From assembly GCF_003063355.1 (NCBI RefSeq), contig NZ_NESH01000005.1, forward strand, positions 1-64,000: a DNA stretch of 64,000 bases, read 5' to 3'. A program made the translations under genes and the position numbers. Position 1 is the stretch's first letter. Each line of letters opens with the position of its first letter. Shown piece after piece: positions 27,947-36,296 of the stretch. The notes under the pieces are model-generated. The model saw nothing but the letters and a program-made list of their open reading frames with translations, did not search any database and was not told the origin of the DNA. Source of the stretch: Limnohabitans sp. Bal53 (GTDB taxonomy: Bacteria > Pseudomonadota > Gammaproteobacteria > Burkholderiales > Burkholderiaceae_C).

Positions 27947-28111
27947 TCACTTTTTGCCAAAGTAGAAAGCGACAGCGATCAAGGCTGCTGCGACCACAAA
28001 GCCCAGCGCGTCGGTGGCGTGCCAGTGGGGGCTGCCGCCCAAGCCATGGCCATCGTGAGCGACGGCGGCAGTGGCGATGGCGGATGTGAGCATCAGGGTG
28101 ATTTTTTTCAT
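27947..28111 (-). CDS. Tiny His-rich membrane protein within the urease operon
   Basis: A 54-residue frame, ATG 28111 to TGA 27947, between ureA and ureB. The N-terminus [18 protein letters not shown] looks like a signal peptide or first helix, followed by a His/Gly cluster ([16 protein letters not shown]) and a C-terminal helix [17 protein letters not shown] ending in KK. The ureA-ureB slot in related operons often carries ureJ/hupE-type nickel permeases of about 200 residues with a His/Gly motif; this might be a minimal relative or remnant, or an independent nickel-handling microprotein. A ribosome site (GGAGATCCCC region) precedes it. Confidence 0.6.
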   Translation of the reverse strand: MKKITLMLTSAIATAAVAHDGHGLGGSPHWHATDALGFVVAAALIAVAFYFGKK

Positions 28112-28130
28112 GGGGATCTCCGGGTCCGGG

Positions 28131-28433
28131 TCAGACGATAGGTTGGTGCACGGTCACCAATTTGGTGCCATCGGGAAACGTGGCTTCGATCTGGATGTCC
28201 GTGATCATCTCGGCGATGCCGTCCATCACATCGGCACGCGTCAAAACGCTGCGGCCTTCGCTCATGAGTTGGGCCACGGTCTTGCCGTCGCGTGCGCCCT
28301 CCATCACGGCGGCACTGATGAGGGCCACGGCTTCGGGGTAGTTGAGTTTCAAGCCTCGGGCCTTGCGGCGCTCGGCCAGCAGGGCGGCTGTGAAGATCAG
28401 CAGCTTGTCTTTTTCGCGGGGAGTGAGTTCCAT
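28131..28433 (-). CDS. ureA: Urease gamma subunit
   Basis: A 100-residue structural subunit, the canonical length. [40 protein letters not shown] and the ending [12 protein letters not shown] are family-invariant features. It is the first gene of the ureA-x-ureB-C-E-F-G operon and lies just downstream of a sigma-54 type promoter on the minus strand. ureD, usually adjacent, is found 6 kb away beyond the urt genes. Confidence 0.97.
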   Translation of the reverse strand: MELTPREKDKLLIFTAALLAERRKARGLKLNYPEAVALISAAVMEGARDGKTVAQLMSEGRSVLTRADVMDGIAEMITDIQIEATFPDGTKLVTVHQPIV

Positions 28434-28478
28434 ATTGGTGCGCGGTGAGCGTCTTGGTGCATTGAATAGAAGGCATCA

Positions 28479-28494
28479 AGCAAATTGCATGCCC
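28479..28494 (-). promoter_or_regulatory. Sigma-54 type -24/-12 promoter for the urease operon
   Basis: Minus strand reads GGGCATGCAATTTGCT: GG at -24 and GC at -12 with the exact 16-base frame of the consensus TGGCACG-N4-TTGCA (first T and C at -21 differ). Transcription would start near 28468, about 35 bases before ureA. Confidence 0.65.
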
Positions 28495-28555
28495 TTTATA
28501 GGGAGTGCGAAAAATTCCTTAGAAAAAATACGGTTTTCAGGGTTCTCCCTAGGGT

Positions 28556-28571
28556 TGGCACGTTGATTGCA
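28556..28571 (+). promoter_or_regulatory. Sigma-54 type -24/-12 promoter for urtABCDE
   Basis: TGGCACGTTGATTGCA matches the RpoN consensus TGGCACG-N4-TTGCA at every specified base. The start site would be about 28582, giving a leader of some 55 bases before urtA. It is divergent from the ureA promoter 60 bases away, so one enhancer-bound activator, probably NtrC, could serve both. Confidence 0.82.
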
Positions 28572-28638
28572 AGTTGTGGGGCAGCGCTGTTTTTCGGTGC
28601 GTGTTTGAACAACCTACCTTCCTGAATGGAGTGATCTC

Positions 28639-29919
28639 ATGATGAACCGTCGTGGCAACCTCAAAGCCCTCGCAACCGCCGCCGCCATCGTTGCGGGCAG
28701 CTTAACTTTCGTGAACCAAGCCCAAGCGCAAGCAGGCAACACCATCAAAGTCGGTGTGCTGCACAGCTTGTCGGGCACCATGGCCATTTCTGAAACCGTG
28801 TTGAAAGACACCGTGCTCATGGCCATCGATGAGATCAACGCCAAGGGCGGTGTGCTGGGCAAAAAGCTTGAACCCGTGATCGTGGACCCGGCCTCCAACT
28901 GGCCTTTGTTTGCCGAAAAAACCAAGCAGCTGCTCGGCCAAGACAAAGTCTCGGTGATCTTCGGTTGCTGGACTTCGGTGTCCCGCAAATCGGTCTTGCC
29001 AGTGGTGGAAGAAATGAACGGCCTGCTGTTCTACCCCGTGCAGTACGAAGGTGAAGAGCTGAGCAAAAACGTGTTCTACACCGGTGCTGCGCCCAACCAG
29101 CAGGCCATCCCCGCAGTGGACTACCTGATGAGCAAAGACGGCGGTTCGGCCAAGCGCTGGGTCTTGCTGGGCACCGACTATGTGTACCCCCGCACCACCA
29201 ACAAAATCTTGCGTGCTTACCTGAAAAGCAAGGGCGTGAAAGACAGTGACATCGACGAGAAGTACACCCCGTTTGGTCACAGCGATTACCAGACCATCGT
29301 GGCCGACATCAAGAAGTTTTCAGCCGGTGGCAAGACGGCTGTGGTCTCCACCATCAACGGCGACTCCAACGTGCCTTTCTACAAAGAACTGGGCAACGCG
29401 GGCCTGAAGGCCAAAGACGTGCCTGTGGTCGCTTTCTCGGTGGGTGAAGAAGAACTGCGCGGCGTGGACACCAAACCATTGGTCGGTCACTTGGCGGCAT
29501 GGAATTACTTCATGAGCATCAAGAACCCCGCCAACGACGAGTTCACCAAAAAGTGGGCCGCTTATGCCAAGGCCAAAAACATTGCCGGTCACAAAGACAA
29601 GCCTCTGACCAACGATCCGATGGAAGCCACTTACATCGGCATCAACATGTGGAAGCAAGCGGTGGAAAAAGCCAAGACCACCGACACCGACAAAGTGATC
29701 GCAGCCATGGCCGGTCAGACCTTCAAAGCCCCAAGCGGCATCACCAGCAAGATGGACGAGAAGAACCATCACCTGCACAAGTCGGTGTTCATCGGTGAGA
29801 TCAAGGCCGATGGTCAGTTCAACGTGGTGTGGAAAACGCCCGGTCCGGTCAAAGCCAAGCCATGGAGCCCTTACATCCCTGGCAACGACAAGAAGCCTGA
29901 CGAGCCCGCCAAGAAGTGA
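28639..29919 (+). CDS. urtA: Urea ABC transporter substrate-binding protein UrtA
   Basis: A 426-residue periplasmic urea receptor of the branched-chain amino acid binding-protein type. A signal peptide of about 33 residues ends AQAQA. Typical UrtA sequence follows: IKVGVLHSLSGTMAISETVL, FGCWTSVSRKSVLPVVEEMN, LFYPVQYEGEELSKNVFYTG and QTFKAPSGITSKMDEKNHHL. GGAGTGATCTC before ATG 28639 provides a good ribosome site. Downstream of a sigma-54 promoter. A hairpin separates it from urtB, likely giving higher urtA mRNA levels. Confidence 0.96.
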   Translation: MMNRRGNLKALATAAAIVAGSLTFVNQAQAQAGNTIKVGVLHSLSGTMAISETVLKDTVLMAIDEINAKGGVLGKKLEPVIVDPASNWPLFAEKTKQLLGQDKVSVIFGCWTSVSRKSVLPVVEEMNGLLFYPVQYEGEELSKNVFYTGAAPNQQAIPAVDYLMSKDGGSAKRWVLLGTDYVYPRTTNKILRAYLKSKGVKDSDIDEKYTPFGHSDYQTIVADIKKFSAGGKTAVVSTINGDSNVPFYKELGNAGLKAKDVPVVAFSVGEEELRGVDTKPLVGHLAAWNYFMSIKNPANDEFTKKWAAYAKAKNIAGHKDKPLTNDPMEATYIGINMWKQAVEKAKTTDTDKVIAAMAGQTFKAPSGITSKMDEKNHHLHKSVFIGEIKADGQFNVVWKTPGPVKAKPWSPYIPGNDKKPDEPAKK

Positions 29920-29940
29920 TCGTTTGAAAGCGTGAATGCT

Positions 29941-30002
29941 TGTCGGAGCTCAAGCGCCGACCTACGGGGTGACTTTGTAGGTCGGCGACTTGAGCCCCGA
30001 CA
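29941..30002. repeat. Long inverted repeat between urtA and urtB
   Basis: Arms beginning TGTCGGAGCTCAAG at 29941 and ending CTTGAGCCCCGACA at 30002 pair over about 26 bases with two mismatches; the loop is about 10 bases. No T run follows. The location right after the abundant binding-protein gene is typical for a 3' end protecting hairpin that allows uneven expression within a transport operon. Confidence 0.85.
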
Positions 30003-30014
30003 TGAATCCAAGAA

Positions 30015-31607
30015 ATGAGCAAGATGAAACGATGGATTGTGAAAGGCGCGTTGATCGCCTGTGCCATGTGGGGTTTGACGGCCGCGCAAGCCCTCACGAT
30101 GGACGAAGCCAGAGGCATTGCCGTGGGAGAGAGCGATGCACGCATCGAAGCACTGACCCAAGCCGTGGCGCAAGGCGGTGACAAAACCGCCTTGTATTTA
30201 CAGGCGCTGGCCGACGATGTGGTCAAAATCGCCAGCGGCCAGGTGCTGGTGGTGCGAGACGGCCAAGGCACAGACCCGGTGACGGGCCAAGCAGTCAGCG
30301 TGCCGCCAGATGCCGAAGACGTGATGCTGAACAACCGCCTGCGCGGCGAGATCGACACGGCCCTGGCTGCGCTGAAGCTTTTCAGTGCGGATGTGAAGGT
30401 GCGCAGGCAAGCCGCACTGTCGCTGCTCAAAGAACCCGATGCCAGCCGCGCCGCTTTGCTTGAAAAAGCTTTGGCCTCAGAAAAAGACCCCGTTGTACAA
30501 AGCTTGGTGCGCCAAGCCCGTGCAGCGGCACTGCTGACAAGTGATGTGGCCAACGACCGCTTGCTGGCCGCCCGTGAATTGGCTGGCAGCAGGCAACCCG
30601 AGACCCTGTTGCTGCTGAACCAACAACTGGCGCAAGAGCAAGAGCCTTCGGTTCAAAAACAAATTCAAAAATCATTGGCCACCGTACAGGACAGCTTGCG
30701 TTGGGGCGAACGCTTGGGCACCTTGTTTACAGGGGCCAGCTTGGGCTCCATCTTGCTGCTGGTGGCGTTGGGCCTGGCCATCACCTATGGGCTGATGGGC
30801 GTCATCAACATGGCGCACGGCGAGTTGATGATGATCGGCGCTTATGCCACGTATGTGGTGCAAGCCCTGTTTCGCGAGCACCTGCCGCAAGCGTTTGATG
30901 CTTACCTGTTGGTGGCCATTCCGGTGGCCTTCATCACCTCGGCGCTGGTGGGTGCTGCGATGGAGCGCACGGTGATCAAGCACCTGTATGGCCGGCCACT
31001 CGAAACCCTGCTGGCCACTTGGGGCATCAGCCTGGTGCTCATGCAAGGCGTGCGCAGCTTGTTTGGCGCACAAAACGTGGGCGTGGAAAACCCCTCGTGG
31101 ATGAGCGGTTCGCTGCAGCTGCTGCCCAATTTGCAACTGCCCTGGAACCGGGTGTTGATCATTGTGTTCGCCGCAGCCGTTCTGATCGGCGTGGCGCTTT
31201 TGATCAGCAAAACCCGGCTGGGCCTGTTTGTGCGCGGCGTCACGCAAAACCGCCCTATGGCCTCGTGCATGGGTGTGAACACTGCGCGCATTGACACCTA
31301 TGCCTTTGCCTTGGGTTCGGGCATCGCGGGCCTGGCCGGTTGTGCGCTCAGCCAGGTGGGCAATGTGGGGCCTGACTTGGGCCAAAGCTACATCGTGGAC
31401 TCGTTCATGGTGGTGGTGTTGGGCGGCGTGGGCCAGCTGGCGGGCACGGTCTATGCCGCGCTGGGCCTGGGGTTGGCCAACAAACTGCTGGAGGGCTGGA
31501 CCGGTGCGGTGCTGGCCAAGATTGCCGTGTTGGTGTTCATCATCGTCTTCATCCAGAAGCGCCCGCAAGGCATCTTCGCGATGAAGGGGCGCAGCGCCGA
31601 AGCGTGA
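30015..31607 (+). CDS. urtB: Urea ABC transporter permease UrtB
   Basis: A 530-residue permease. A signal-like N-terminus leads a roughly 200-residue periplasmic helical repeat region found in UrtB (AALLTSDVANDRLLAARELA), followed by a LivH-like domain: LGLAITYGLMGVINMAHGEL, SLFGAQNVGVENPSWMSGSL and SFMVVVLGGVGQLAGTVYAA. ATG 30015 or 30024 are alternative starts. The stop overlaps a possible GTG of urtC, but AGGAG favours a slightly later ATG. Confidence 0.95.
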   Translation: MSKMKRWIVKGALIACAMWGLTAAQALTMDEARGIAVGESDARIEALTQAVAQGGDKTALYLQALADDVVKIASGQVLVVRDGQGTDPVTGQAVSVPPDAEDVMLNNRLRGEIDTALAALKLFSADVKVRRQAALSLLKEPDASRAALLEKALASEKDPVVQSLVRQARAAALLTSDVANDRLLAARELAGSRQPETLLLLNQQLAQEQEPSVQKQIQKSLATVQDSLRWGERLGTLFTGASLGSILLLVALGLAITYGLMGVINMAHGELMMIGAYATYVVQALFREHLPQAFDAYLLVAIPVAFITSALVGAAMERTVIKHLYGRPLETLLATWGISLVLMQGVRSLFGAQNVGVENPSWMSGSLQLLPNLQLPWNRVLIIVFAAAVLIGVALLISKTRLGLFVRGVTQNRPMASCMGVNTARIDTYAFALGSGIAGLAGCALSQVGNVGPDLGQSYIVDSFMVVVLGGVGQLAGTVYAALGLGLANKLLEGWTGAVLAKIAVLVFIIVFIQKRPQGIFAMKGRSAEA

Positions 31608-31621
31608 ACAGGAGCATGAAC

Positions 31622-32734
31622 ATGACGAAATTCGAACTACCTTCTCATGCACCCTTGCTCGGACGCAAAGCCTGGACGGGCTTTGTGCTGGCGCTGATCG
31701 CGGTGGGCGTTTTGGCCCCGATGCTCAACTTGCTGGTGCCCGAGGGCAGCCCCTTTCACCTGAGTGACTTTGCGGTGTCCTTGGTCGGCAAGATCATGTG
31801 CTTTGCCATTTGCGCTTTGGCCATGGATTTGATCTGGGGCTACACCGGTATTTTGTCGCTGGGCCACGGCCTGTTTTTCGCCTTGGGTGGCTATGTCATG
31901 GGCATGTACCTGATGCGCCAGATCGGGCAAGACGGCAACTACAAAAGCGAGCTGCCCGACTTCATGGTCTTCCTTGACTGGAAAGAGCTGCCTTGGCACT
32001 GGGCGCTGTCCGACAGCTTTGTAGCCACGCTGCTCTTGGTGGTGTTGGTGCCGGGTTTGATCGCTTTTGTGTTCGGCTACTTTGCCTTTCGCTCGCGCAT
32101 CAAAGGGGTGTACTTTTCCATCATCACCCAGGCCATGACTTACGCCGCCATGCTGCTGTTCTTCCGCAACGAAACCGGCTTTGGCGGCAACAACGGCTTC
32201 ACAGATTTCAAACGCATTCTGGACTTGCCGATCGCCACACCCGGCATGCGCATGGTGCTGTTTGTGTTGACGGGCTTGACGCTGCTGGGTTTTTATTTGT
32301 TCTCGCGCTGGTTGGTGGGCAGCAAATACGGCCGGGTGTTGATGGCGATTCGTGATGCCGAAACGCGGGTCATGTTCTCGGGTTATTCGCCACTGCCCTA
32401 CAAGCTGAGCATTTGGGTGATCTCGGCGGTGATGTGCGGCATTGCGGGTGCTTTGTATGTGCCGCAGGTCGGCATCATCAACCCCGGCGAGATGAGCGCG
32501 GCCAACTCGATCGAGATCGCGGTCTGGGCGGCGGTGGGCGGGCGCGGCACGTTGGTTGGCCCCATCGTGGGTGCGTTTTTGGTCAACGGCGCCAAGAGCT
32601 GGCTCACGGTCACCGCGCCGGAGTTTTGGTTGTACTTTTTAGGGGCGCTGTTCATTGTGGTGACGCTGTATTTGCCCCATGGCGTGATTGGCTTGTGGGC
32701 CAAATTGCGCAACAAGAAAGGCGGTGCTGCATGA
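31622..32734 (+). CDS. urtC: Urea ABC transporter permease UrtC
   Basis: A 370-residue LivM-like permease. ALAMDLIWGYTGILSLGHGL, GVYFSIITQAMTYAAMLLFF and NEIGFGGNNG-type sequence (ETGFGGNNGFTDFKRIL) are UrtC features, and VWAAVGGRGTLVGPIVGAFL is the conserved C-terminal membrane motif. Three starts compete; ATG 31622 has AGGAG (31610-31614) at a seven-base spacing, the best ribosome site. The stop overlaps urtD as ATGA. Confidence 0.95.
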   Translation: MTKFELPSHAPLLGRKAWTGFVLALIAVGVLAPMLNLLVPEGSPFHLSDFAVSLVGKIMCFAICALAMDLIWGYTGILSLGHGLFFALGGYVMGMYLMRQIGQDGNYKSELPDFMVFLDWKELPWHWALSDSFVATLLLVVLVPGLIAFVFGYFAFRSRIKGVYFSIITQAMTYAAMLLFFRNETGFGGNNGFTDFKRILDLPIATPGMRMVLFVLTGLTLLGFYLFSRWLVGSKYGRVLMAIRDAETRVMFSGYSPLPYKLSIWVISAVMCGIAGALYVPQVGIINPGEMSAANSIEIAVWAAVGGRGTLVGPIVGAFLVNGAKSWLTVTAPEFWLYFLGALFIVVTLYLPHGVIGLWAKLRNKKGGAA

Positions 32735-33606
32735 CGCCCGATCTGCTCCAAAAAGGCGCTGAGCGTGTGGCTCGTTTGAGCCAAGAGCGTTTGGAGTCCA
32801 CCGAATCCGGTGGGCGCACCGCAGGTTATGGCCGTGTGGTCAAAGACGCGAATGAAGTCGATCTGGCCCACGGCCGCATCTTGTATCTGGACGACGTGAG
32901 CGTGAGCTTTGACGGCTTCAAGGCCATCAACAAGCTGTCGCTCGACATCGCGCCCGGCGAGCTGCGCTGCATCATCGGCCCCAACGGCGCTGGCAAGACC
33001 ACGATGATGGACATCATCACCGGCAAAACCCGGCCCGACGAAGGCACCGTGTTCTTTGGCAGCACCATCGACTTGCTGCGCCACACCGAACCCGAAATCG
33101 CCCAATTGGGCATTGGCCGCAAGTTTCAAAAGCCCACCGTGTTTGAGCACCTGAGTGTTTTTGAAAACCTCGAACTCGCGCTGAAAACGCCCAAGGGCGT
33201 GAAGGCTTCGATGTTGTTCAAGTTGGACTCGCGCCAAAGCGACCGACTGGCCGAAGTGCTGCACACCATCCACTTGGCGGACAGCGTTACCAAGCAGGCG
33301 GGTTTGCTCAGTCATGGTCAAAAGCAGTGGCTCGAGATCGGCATGCTGCTCATGCAAGAGCCCAAGTTGCTGTTGCTGGATGAGCCGGTGGCGGGCATGA
33401 CCGACCATGAGACCGAGCGCACCGCCGAACTGTTCCTCACACTCAAGGGCAAACACTCGCTCATGGTGGTGGAGCACGACATGAGCTTCATCCGCACCAT
33501 CTCGGACATCGTCACGGTGTTGTGTGACGGCGCGGTGCTGGCCCAAGGCACGCTCGACCAGGTGCAGGCCGATGAGCGGGTGATCGAGGTTTATTTGGGA
33601 CGCTGA
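32731..33606 (+). CDS. urtD: Urea ABC transporter ATP-binding protein UrtD
   Basis: A 291-residue LivG-like ATPase with Walker A GPNGAGKTTMMDIITGKTRP, the UrtD-specific DLLRHTEPEIAQLGIGRKFQ, KQAGLLSHGQKQWLEIGMLL containing a degenerate signature SHGQKQ typical for UrtD, and Walker B LLLLDEPVAGM. ATG 32731 overlaps the urtC stop. The extra N-terminal 45 residues before ILYLDDVSVSFDGFKAINKL are slightly longer than average. Confidence 0.95.
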   Translation: MTPDLLQKGAERVARLSQERLESTESGGRTAGYGRVVKDANEVDLAHGRILYLDDVSVSFDGFKAINKLSLDIAPGELRCIIGPNGAGKTTMMDIITGKTRPDEGTVFFGSTIDLLRHTEPEIAQLGIGRKFQKPTVFEHLSVFENLELALKTPKGVKASMLFKLDSRQSDRLAEVLHTIHLADSVTKQAGLLSHGQKQWLEIGMLLMQEPKLLLLDEPVAGMTDHETERTAELFLTLKGKHSLMVVEHDMSFIRTISDIVTVLCDGAVLAQGTLDQVQADERVIEVYLGR

Positions 33607-33710
33607 TGCATAACAGCGCGAGCGTCAGGTCTTGTCACTGCCAGCGATGCGCGGCAGTCGACGGATGGCCCCAGCCGTCGGCTTCGCCATGACATTTGAA
33701 AGAATTTTTT

Positions 33711-34415
33711 ATGCTTGAAGTCCAAAACATCCACCAGTATTACGGCGGCTCGCACATCCTGCGCGATGTGAGTCTGAGTGCGGAGCTGGGCCAAGTCACG
33801 GTGCTGCTGGGCCGCAACGGCGTGGGCAAAACCACCTTGCTCAAATCACTCATGGGGCTGGTGCCCATCAAGAGCGGCAGCATGGCGCTGCATGGGCAGG
33901 ACCTGACCACCGCCAAGCCCTATGAACGCGCCGCGGCGGGCGTGGGTTATGTGCCGCAAGGCCGCGAAATTTTTGCCCGCCTCACGGTGGAAGACAACCT
34001 GCGCATGGGCCTGGCCACACAGCCTGGCAGCACGCCGATTCCTCCCGAATTGTTTGAACTGTTCCCAGTGCTCAAACAAATGCTGCACCGCCGCGGTGGC
34101 GACTTGTCAGGCGGCCAGCAACAACAACTGGCCATCGCCCGCGCCCTGGCCGCCAAGCCGCGTTTGCTGATCCTGGACGAACCCACCGAAGGCATCCAGC
34201 CCAGCATCATCAAAGACATCGGCCGCGTGATCCGCCAACTGGCCGACGTGGGCCTGCAAGGCCAACGCATGGCGGTGCTGCTGTGCGAGCAGTACTACGA
34301 CTTTGCCGAAGAACTGGCTGACCAGTACTTGGTGATGGAGCGTGGTGAGGTGATTGCGCGCGGGCCGGGCAGCGAGATGAAGGACAAGAACATTCAGCAG
34401 TTGGTGGCAATTTGA
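33711..34415 (+). CDS. urtE: Urea ABC transporter ATP-binding protein UrtE
   Basis: A 234-residue LivF-like ATPase. MLEVQNIHQYYGGSHILRDV is the classic UrtE start; Walker A GRNGVGKTTLLKSLMGLVPI, GVGYVPQGREIFARLTVEDN, signature LSGGQQQQLAIARAL, Walker B LILDEPTEGIQPSII. ATG 33711 is preferred over a TTG 15 bases earlier. A 104-base gap with two small hairpins (CTGCC/GGCAG and CGACGG/CCGTCG) precedes it, so it is less tightly coupled than urtA-D. Confidence 0.95.
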   Translation: MLEVQNIHQYYGGSHILRDVSLSAELGQVTVLLGRNGVGKTTLLKSLMGLVPIKSGSMALHGQDLTTAKPYERAAAGVGYVPQGREIFARLTVEDNLRMGLATQPGSTPIPPELFELFPVLKQMLHRRGGDLSGGQQQQLAIARALAAKPRLLILDEPTEGIQPSIIKDIGRVIRQLADVGLQGQRMAVLLCEQYYDFAEELADQYLVMERGEVIARGPGSEMKDKNIQQLVAI

Positions 34416-34428
34416 GGTGGCCCGGTTG

Positions 34429-34560
34429 TCATACCCGCGAAGGCGGGAATCCATGTGTGCCGAAGCCATGGACCCCCGATCAAGTCGGGGGTGACAAGAC
34501 GAAGGGAGATGCTTGTTTTTGTCGCGCCCGAGAGGGCGGGTATCCATTGCAGCCCAAGGC
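34429..34560. repeat. Cluster of short palindromic repeats between urtE and ureD
   Basis: Three stem-loops: CCCGC-GAAG-GCGGG (34434-34447), ACCCCCGA-TCAAG-TCGGGGGT (34472-34492) and CGCCC-GAGA-GGGCG (34525-34538). GGGAATCCATG and GGGTATCCATTG flank the first and third. Such motifs are dispersed intergenic repeats in many proteobacterial genomes. Here they lie between convergent genes and may help end transcription from both sides. Confidence 0.75.
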
Positions 34561-34631
34561 ATCGCCTTTCTATCGAAAGGTGGGTGACCAGGCTGGTTGG
34601 TGGCTGTGGCTCTTACACGAAGCCGCTGCAA

Positions 34632-35462
34632 TCACATATTCCACAACCGAGGCACAGCCCCCGGTAAATCCCACATCTCATACCGCCAAGCCGCCCACAC
34701 TTGCCTGAGCAGTTGCATCGCAGGCTCGGTCACCGGTGCCAGCACCCGCAGCACGATGACCTGTTGGTGTGGCGATGTGGCCCCTGCGGTCAGGCGCAGT
34801 TCAGATGCTTCGAGCAGTTCGCGTGCACAGGCCAAGGCACGGTCTGAGCGTTCAGCCGCGATGGCGCTGCCCGCTGCAAACACCAGCGTGGCCATGCAGC
34901 GTTGGCCTGCCAAGCCCAGGGGGCTGTTCATCAAGCGGGTGTCGGTGGCATTGAGTGTGCCGCGCTCCAGCCACACACCAGGAATCTCCAGGTGTTGCCG
35001 GAAGCTGCCTTGCACATAAGGCATGTCGGCCGCAGGCAGGCCCAGCGCCGTGATGTCCCAGGTCATCATTTCGGCCCCGGGGGCCAGGTCAAACACGGCG
35101 CGGTTGAGCGCATCGCAGCCGTTGTAGGCAATGGCTTCCAAAGGGAGCCATTCCAAACGAGCGCCAGACTCGACACGCGCATGCACTTGCTGCGTGGCCA
35201 GGCCTGCTTCAGACCGGTAAAAGCGTGTGGCACCCGGTGTGGTCACCAAGCCGTGGGCACCTGCGCCGACAGAGACATGCATGTCGAGGGTGTCGCCGCC
35301 TACCAGGCCGCTGGGTGGGTGTACCAGTACGTTGTGGCACACCTGATCGCCTTCGGGGTAGAGGCTTTGCAAGATGCGCAGCGGGCCTTGGTGCAGGTAG
35401 CGGGCCACGCTGCGCTCGGCTTCGAGCGTGTAGTCCAAATCGAGTCGGGCCAACCAAGTCAT
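34632..35462 (-). CDS. ureD: Urease accessory protein UreD
   Basis: A 276-residue UreD/UreH, scaffold for the UreDFG nickel-insertion complex on apourease. Signatures: HNVLVHPPSGLVGGDTLDMH, LVTTPGATRFYRSEAGLATQ, LEWLPLEAIAYNGCDALNRA and AVPRLWNM at the end. ATG 35462 has AGGGAG eight bases upstream and is preferred over GTG 35471. It is separated from ureA by the oppositely oriented urt block and instead lies directly downstream of an ABC permease gene, probably co-transcribed with it. Confidence 0.95.
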   Translation of the reverse strand: MTWLARLDLDYTLEAERSVARYLHQGPLRILQSLYPEGDQVCHNVLVHPPSGLVGGDTLDMHVSVGAGAHGLVTTPGATRFYRSEAGLATQQVHARVESGARLEWLPLEAIAYNGCDALNRAVFDLAPGAEMMTWDITALGLPAADMPYVQGSFRQHLEIPGVWLERGTLNATDTRLMNSPLGLAGQRCMATLVFAAGSAIAAERSDRALACARELLEASELRLTAGATSPHQQVIVLRVLAPVTEPAMQLLRQVWAAWRYEMWDLPGAVPRLWNM

Positions 35463-35516
35463 TTGATGCACTCCCTTGGATGGACCGACTGCTTCACGCG
35501 CAAAACAGTGGGCGCT

Positions 35517-36284
35517 TTACTCGCCTTGCGAGCCGCGGTGTGCCCAGCCTGTGGTGCGCTTTTCGATGGCGCTGAACAGTTCGTACATGGCCATGGCCAT
35601 CGCACCCACCACCACCAAGCCAGAAAACGCCAAGCCCATTTGCATGGCCGAGCCGGCCGAGATCAGCAGGTAGCCAATGCCTTCGTTGGACGCCGTCATC
35701 TCGGACACGGTGGTGCCCACAAAGGCCAGCGTGATCGCGACTTTGAGCGAACCATAAAAGTAAGGCATGGAGCGGGGCAGGCCGACTTTGACCAGCACGT
35801 CCCAGCGCTTGGCACCCAGCACACGCAGCACGTCTTCCAGCTCAGGCTCCAGCGTGGCCAGGCCCGTGGCGATGTTCACCATGATCGGGAAGAAGCTGAT
35901 GAGGAAAGCTGTGAGGATGGCCGGGCCGATGCCGATGCCAAACCACACCACCAAGATGGGCACAAAGGCCGCTTTGGGCAGCGCGTTGAAGGCCGTCATG
36001 AGCGGGTACACGGCGGCATAAGCCAGGCGCGAGCTGCCGATGATGAAGCCCAGCAACACGCCCACCACGATGGCGATGCCAAAACCCACCATGGTCACCC
36101 AATAGGTGCGCCAGGCATGGCCCGCGATCACGTCGCGGTATTCCACCGTTTGCTCTGCGATGCGCCAAGGGCTGGGGAAGACGAATTCCGACACGTTGAA
36201 GGCGCGGCACAGCACTTCCCAGATCAGGATGGTCAGCACCAACAAGATCCAGGGGGACCATTTTTCCAGTGACTTTTGTTTCAT
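35517..36284 (-). CDS. ABC transporter permease, NitT/TauT (SsuC-like) family
   Basis: A 255-residue inner-membrane permease, with about six helices. LTAFLISFFPIMVNIATGLA followed by LEPELEDVLRVLGAKRWDVL is the EAA coupling loop typical of SsuC/TauC/ThiX-like permeases; VGTTVSEMTASNEGIGYLLI is the conserved following stretch. It begins 12 bases after its ATPase gene and ends 54 bases before ureD. Substrate not determinable by sequence; context points to a purine-derived or ureide nitrogen compound. Confidence 0.9.
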   Translation of the reverse strand: MKQKSLEKWSPWILLVLTILIWEVLCRAFNVSEFVFPSPWRIAEQTVEYRDVIAGHAWRTYWVTMVGFGIAIVVGVLLGFIIGSSRLAYAAVYPLMTAFNALPKAAFVPILVVWFGIGIGPAILTAFLISFFPIMVNIATGLATLEPELEDVLRVLGAKRWDVLVKVGLPRSMPYFYGSLKVAITLAFVGTTVSEMTASNEGIGYLLISAGSAMQMGLAFSGLVVVGAMAMAMYELFSAIEKRTTGWAHRGSQGE

Positions 36285-36296
36285 GGGGGCTCCCGC

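Noticed and set aside
28435..28461. TTGGTGC repeated near the ureA start as an NtrC site
   Set aside because: The two copies are in direct, not inverted, orientation and lie downstream of the predicted ureA promoter, unlike normal NtrC enhancers.
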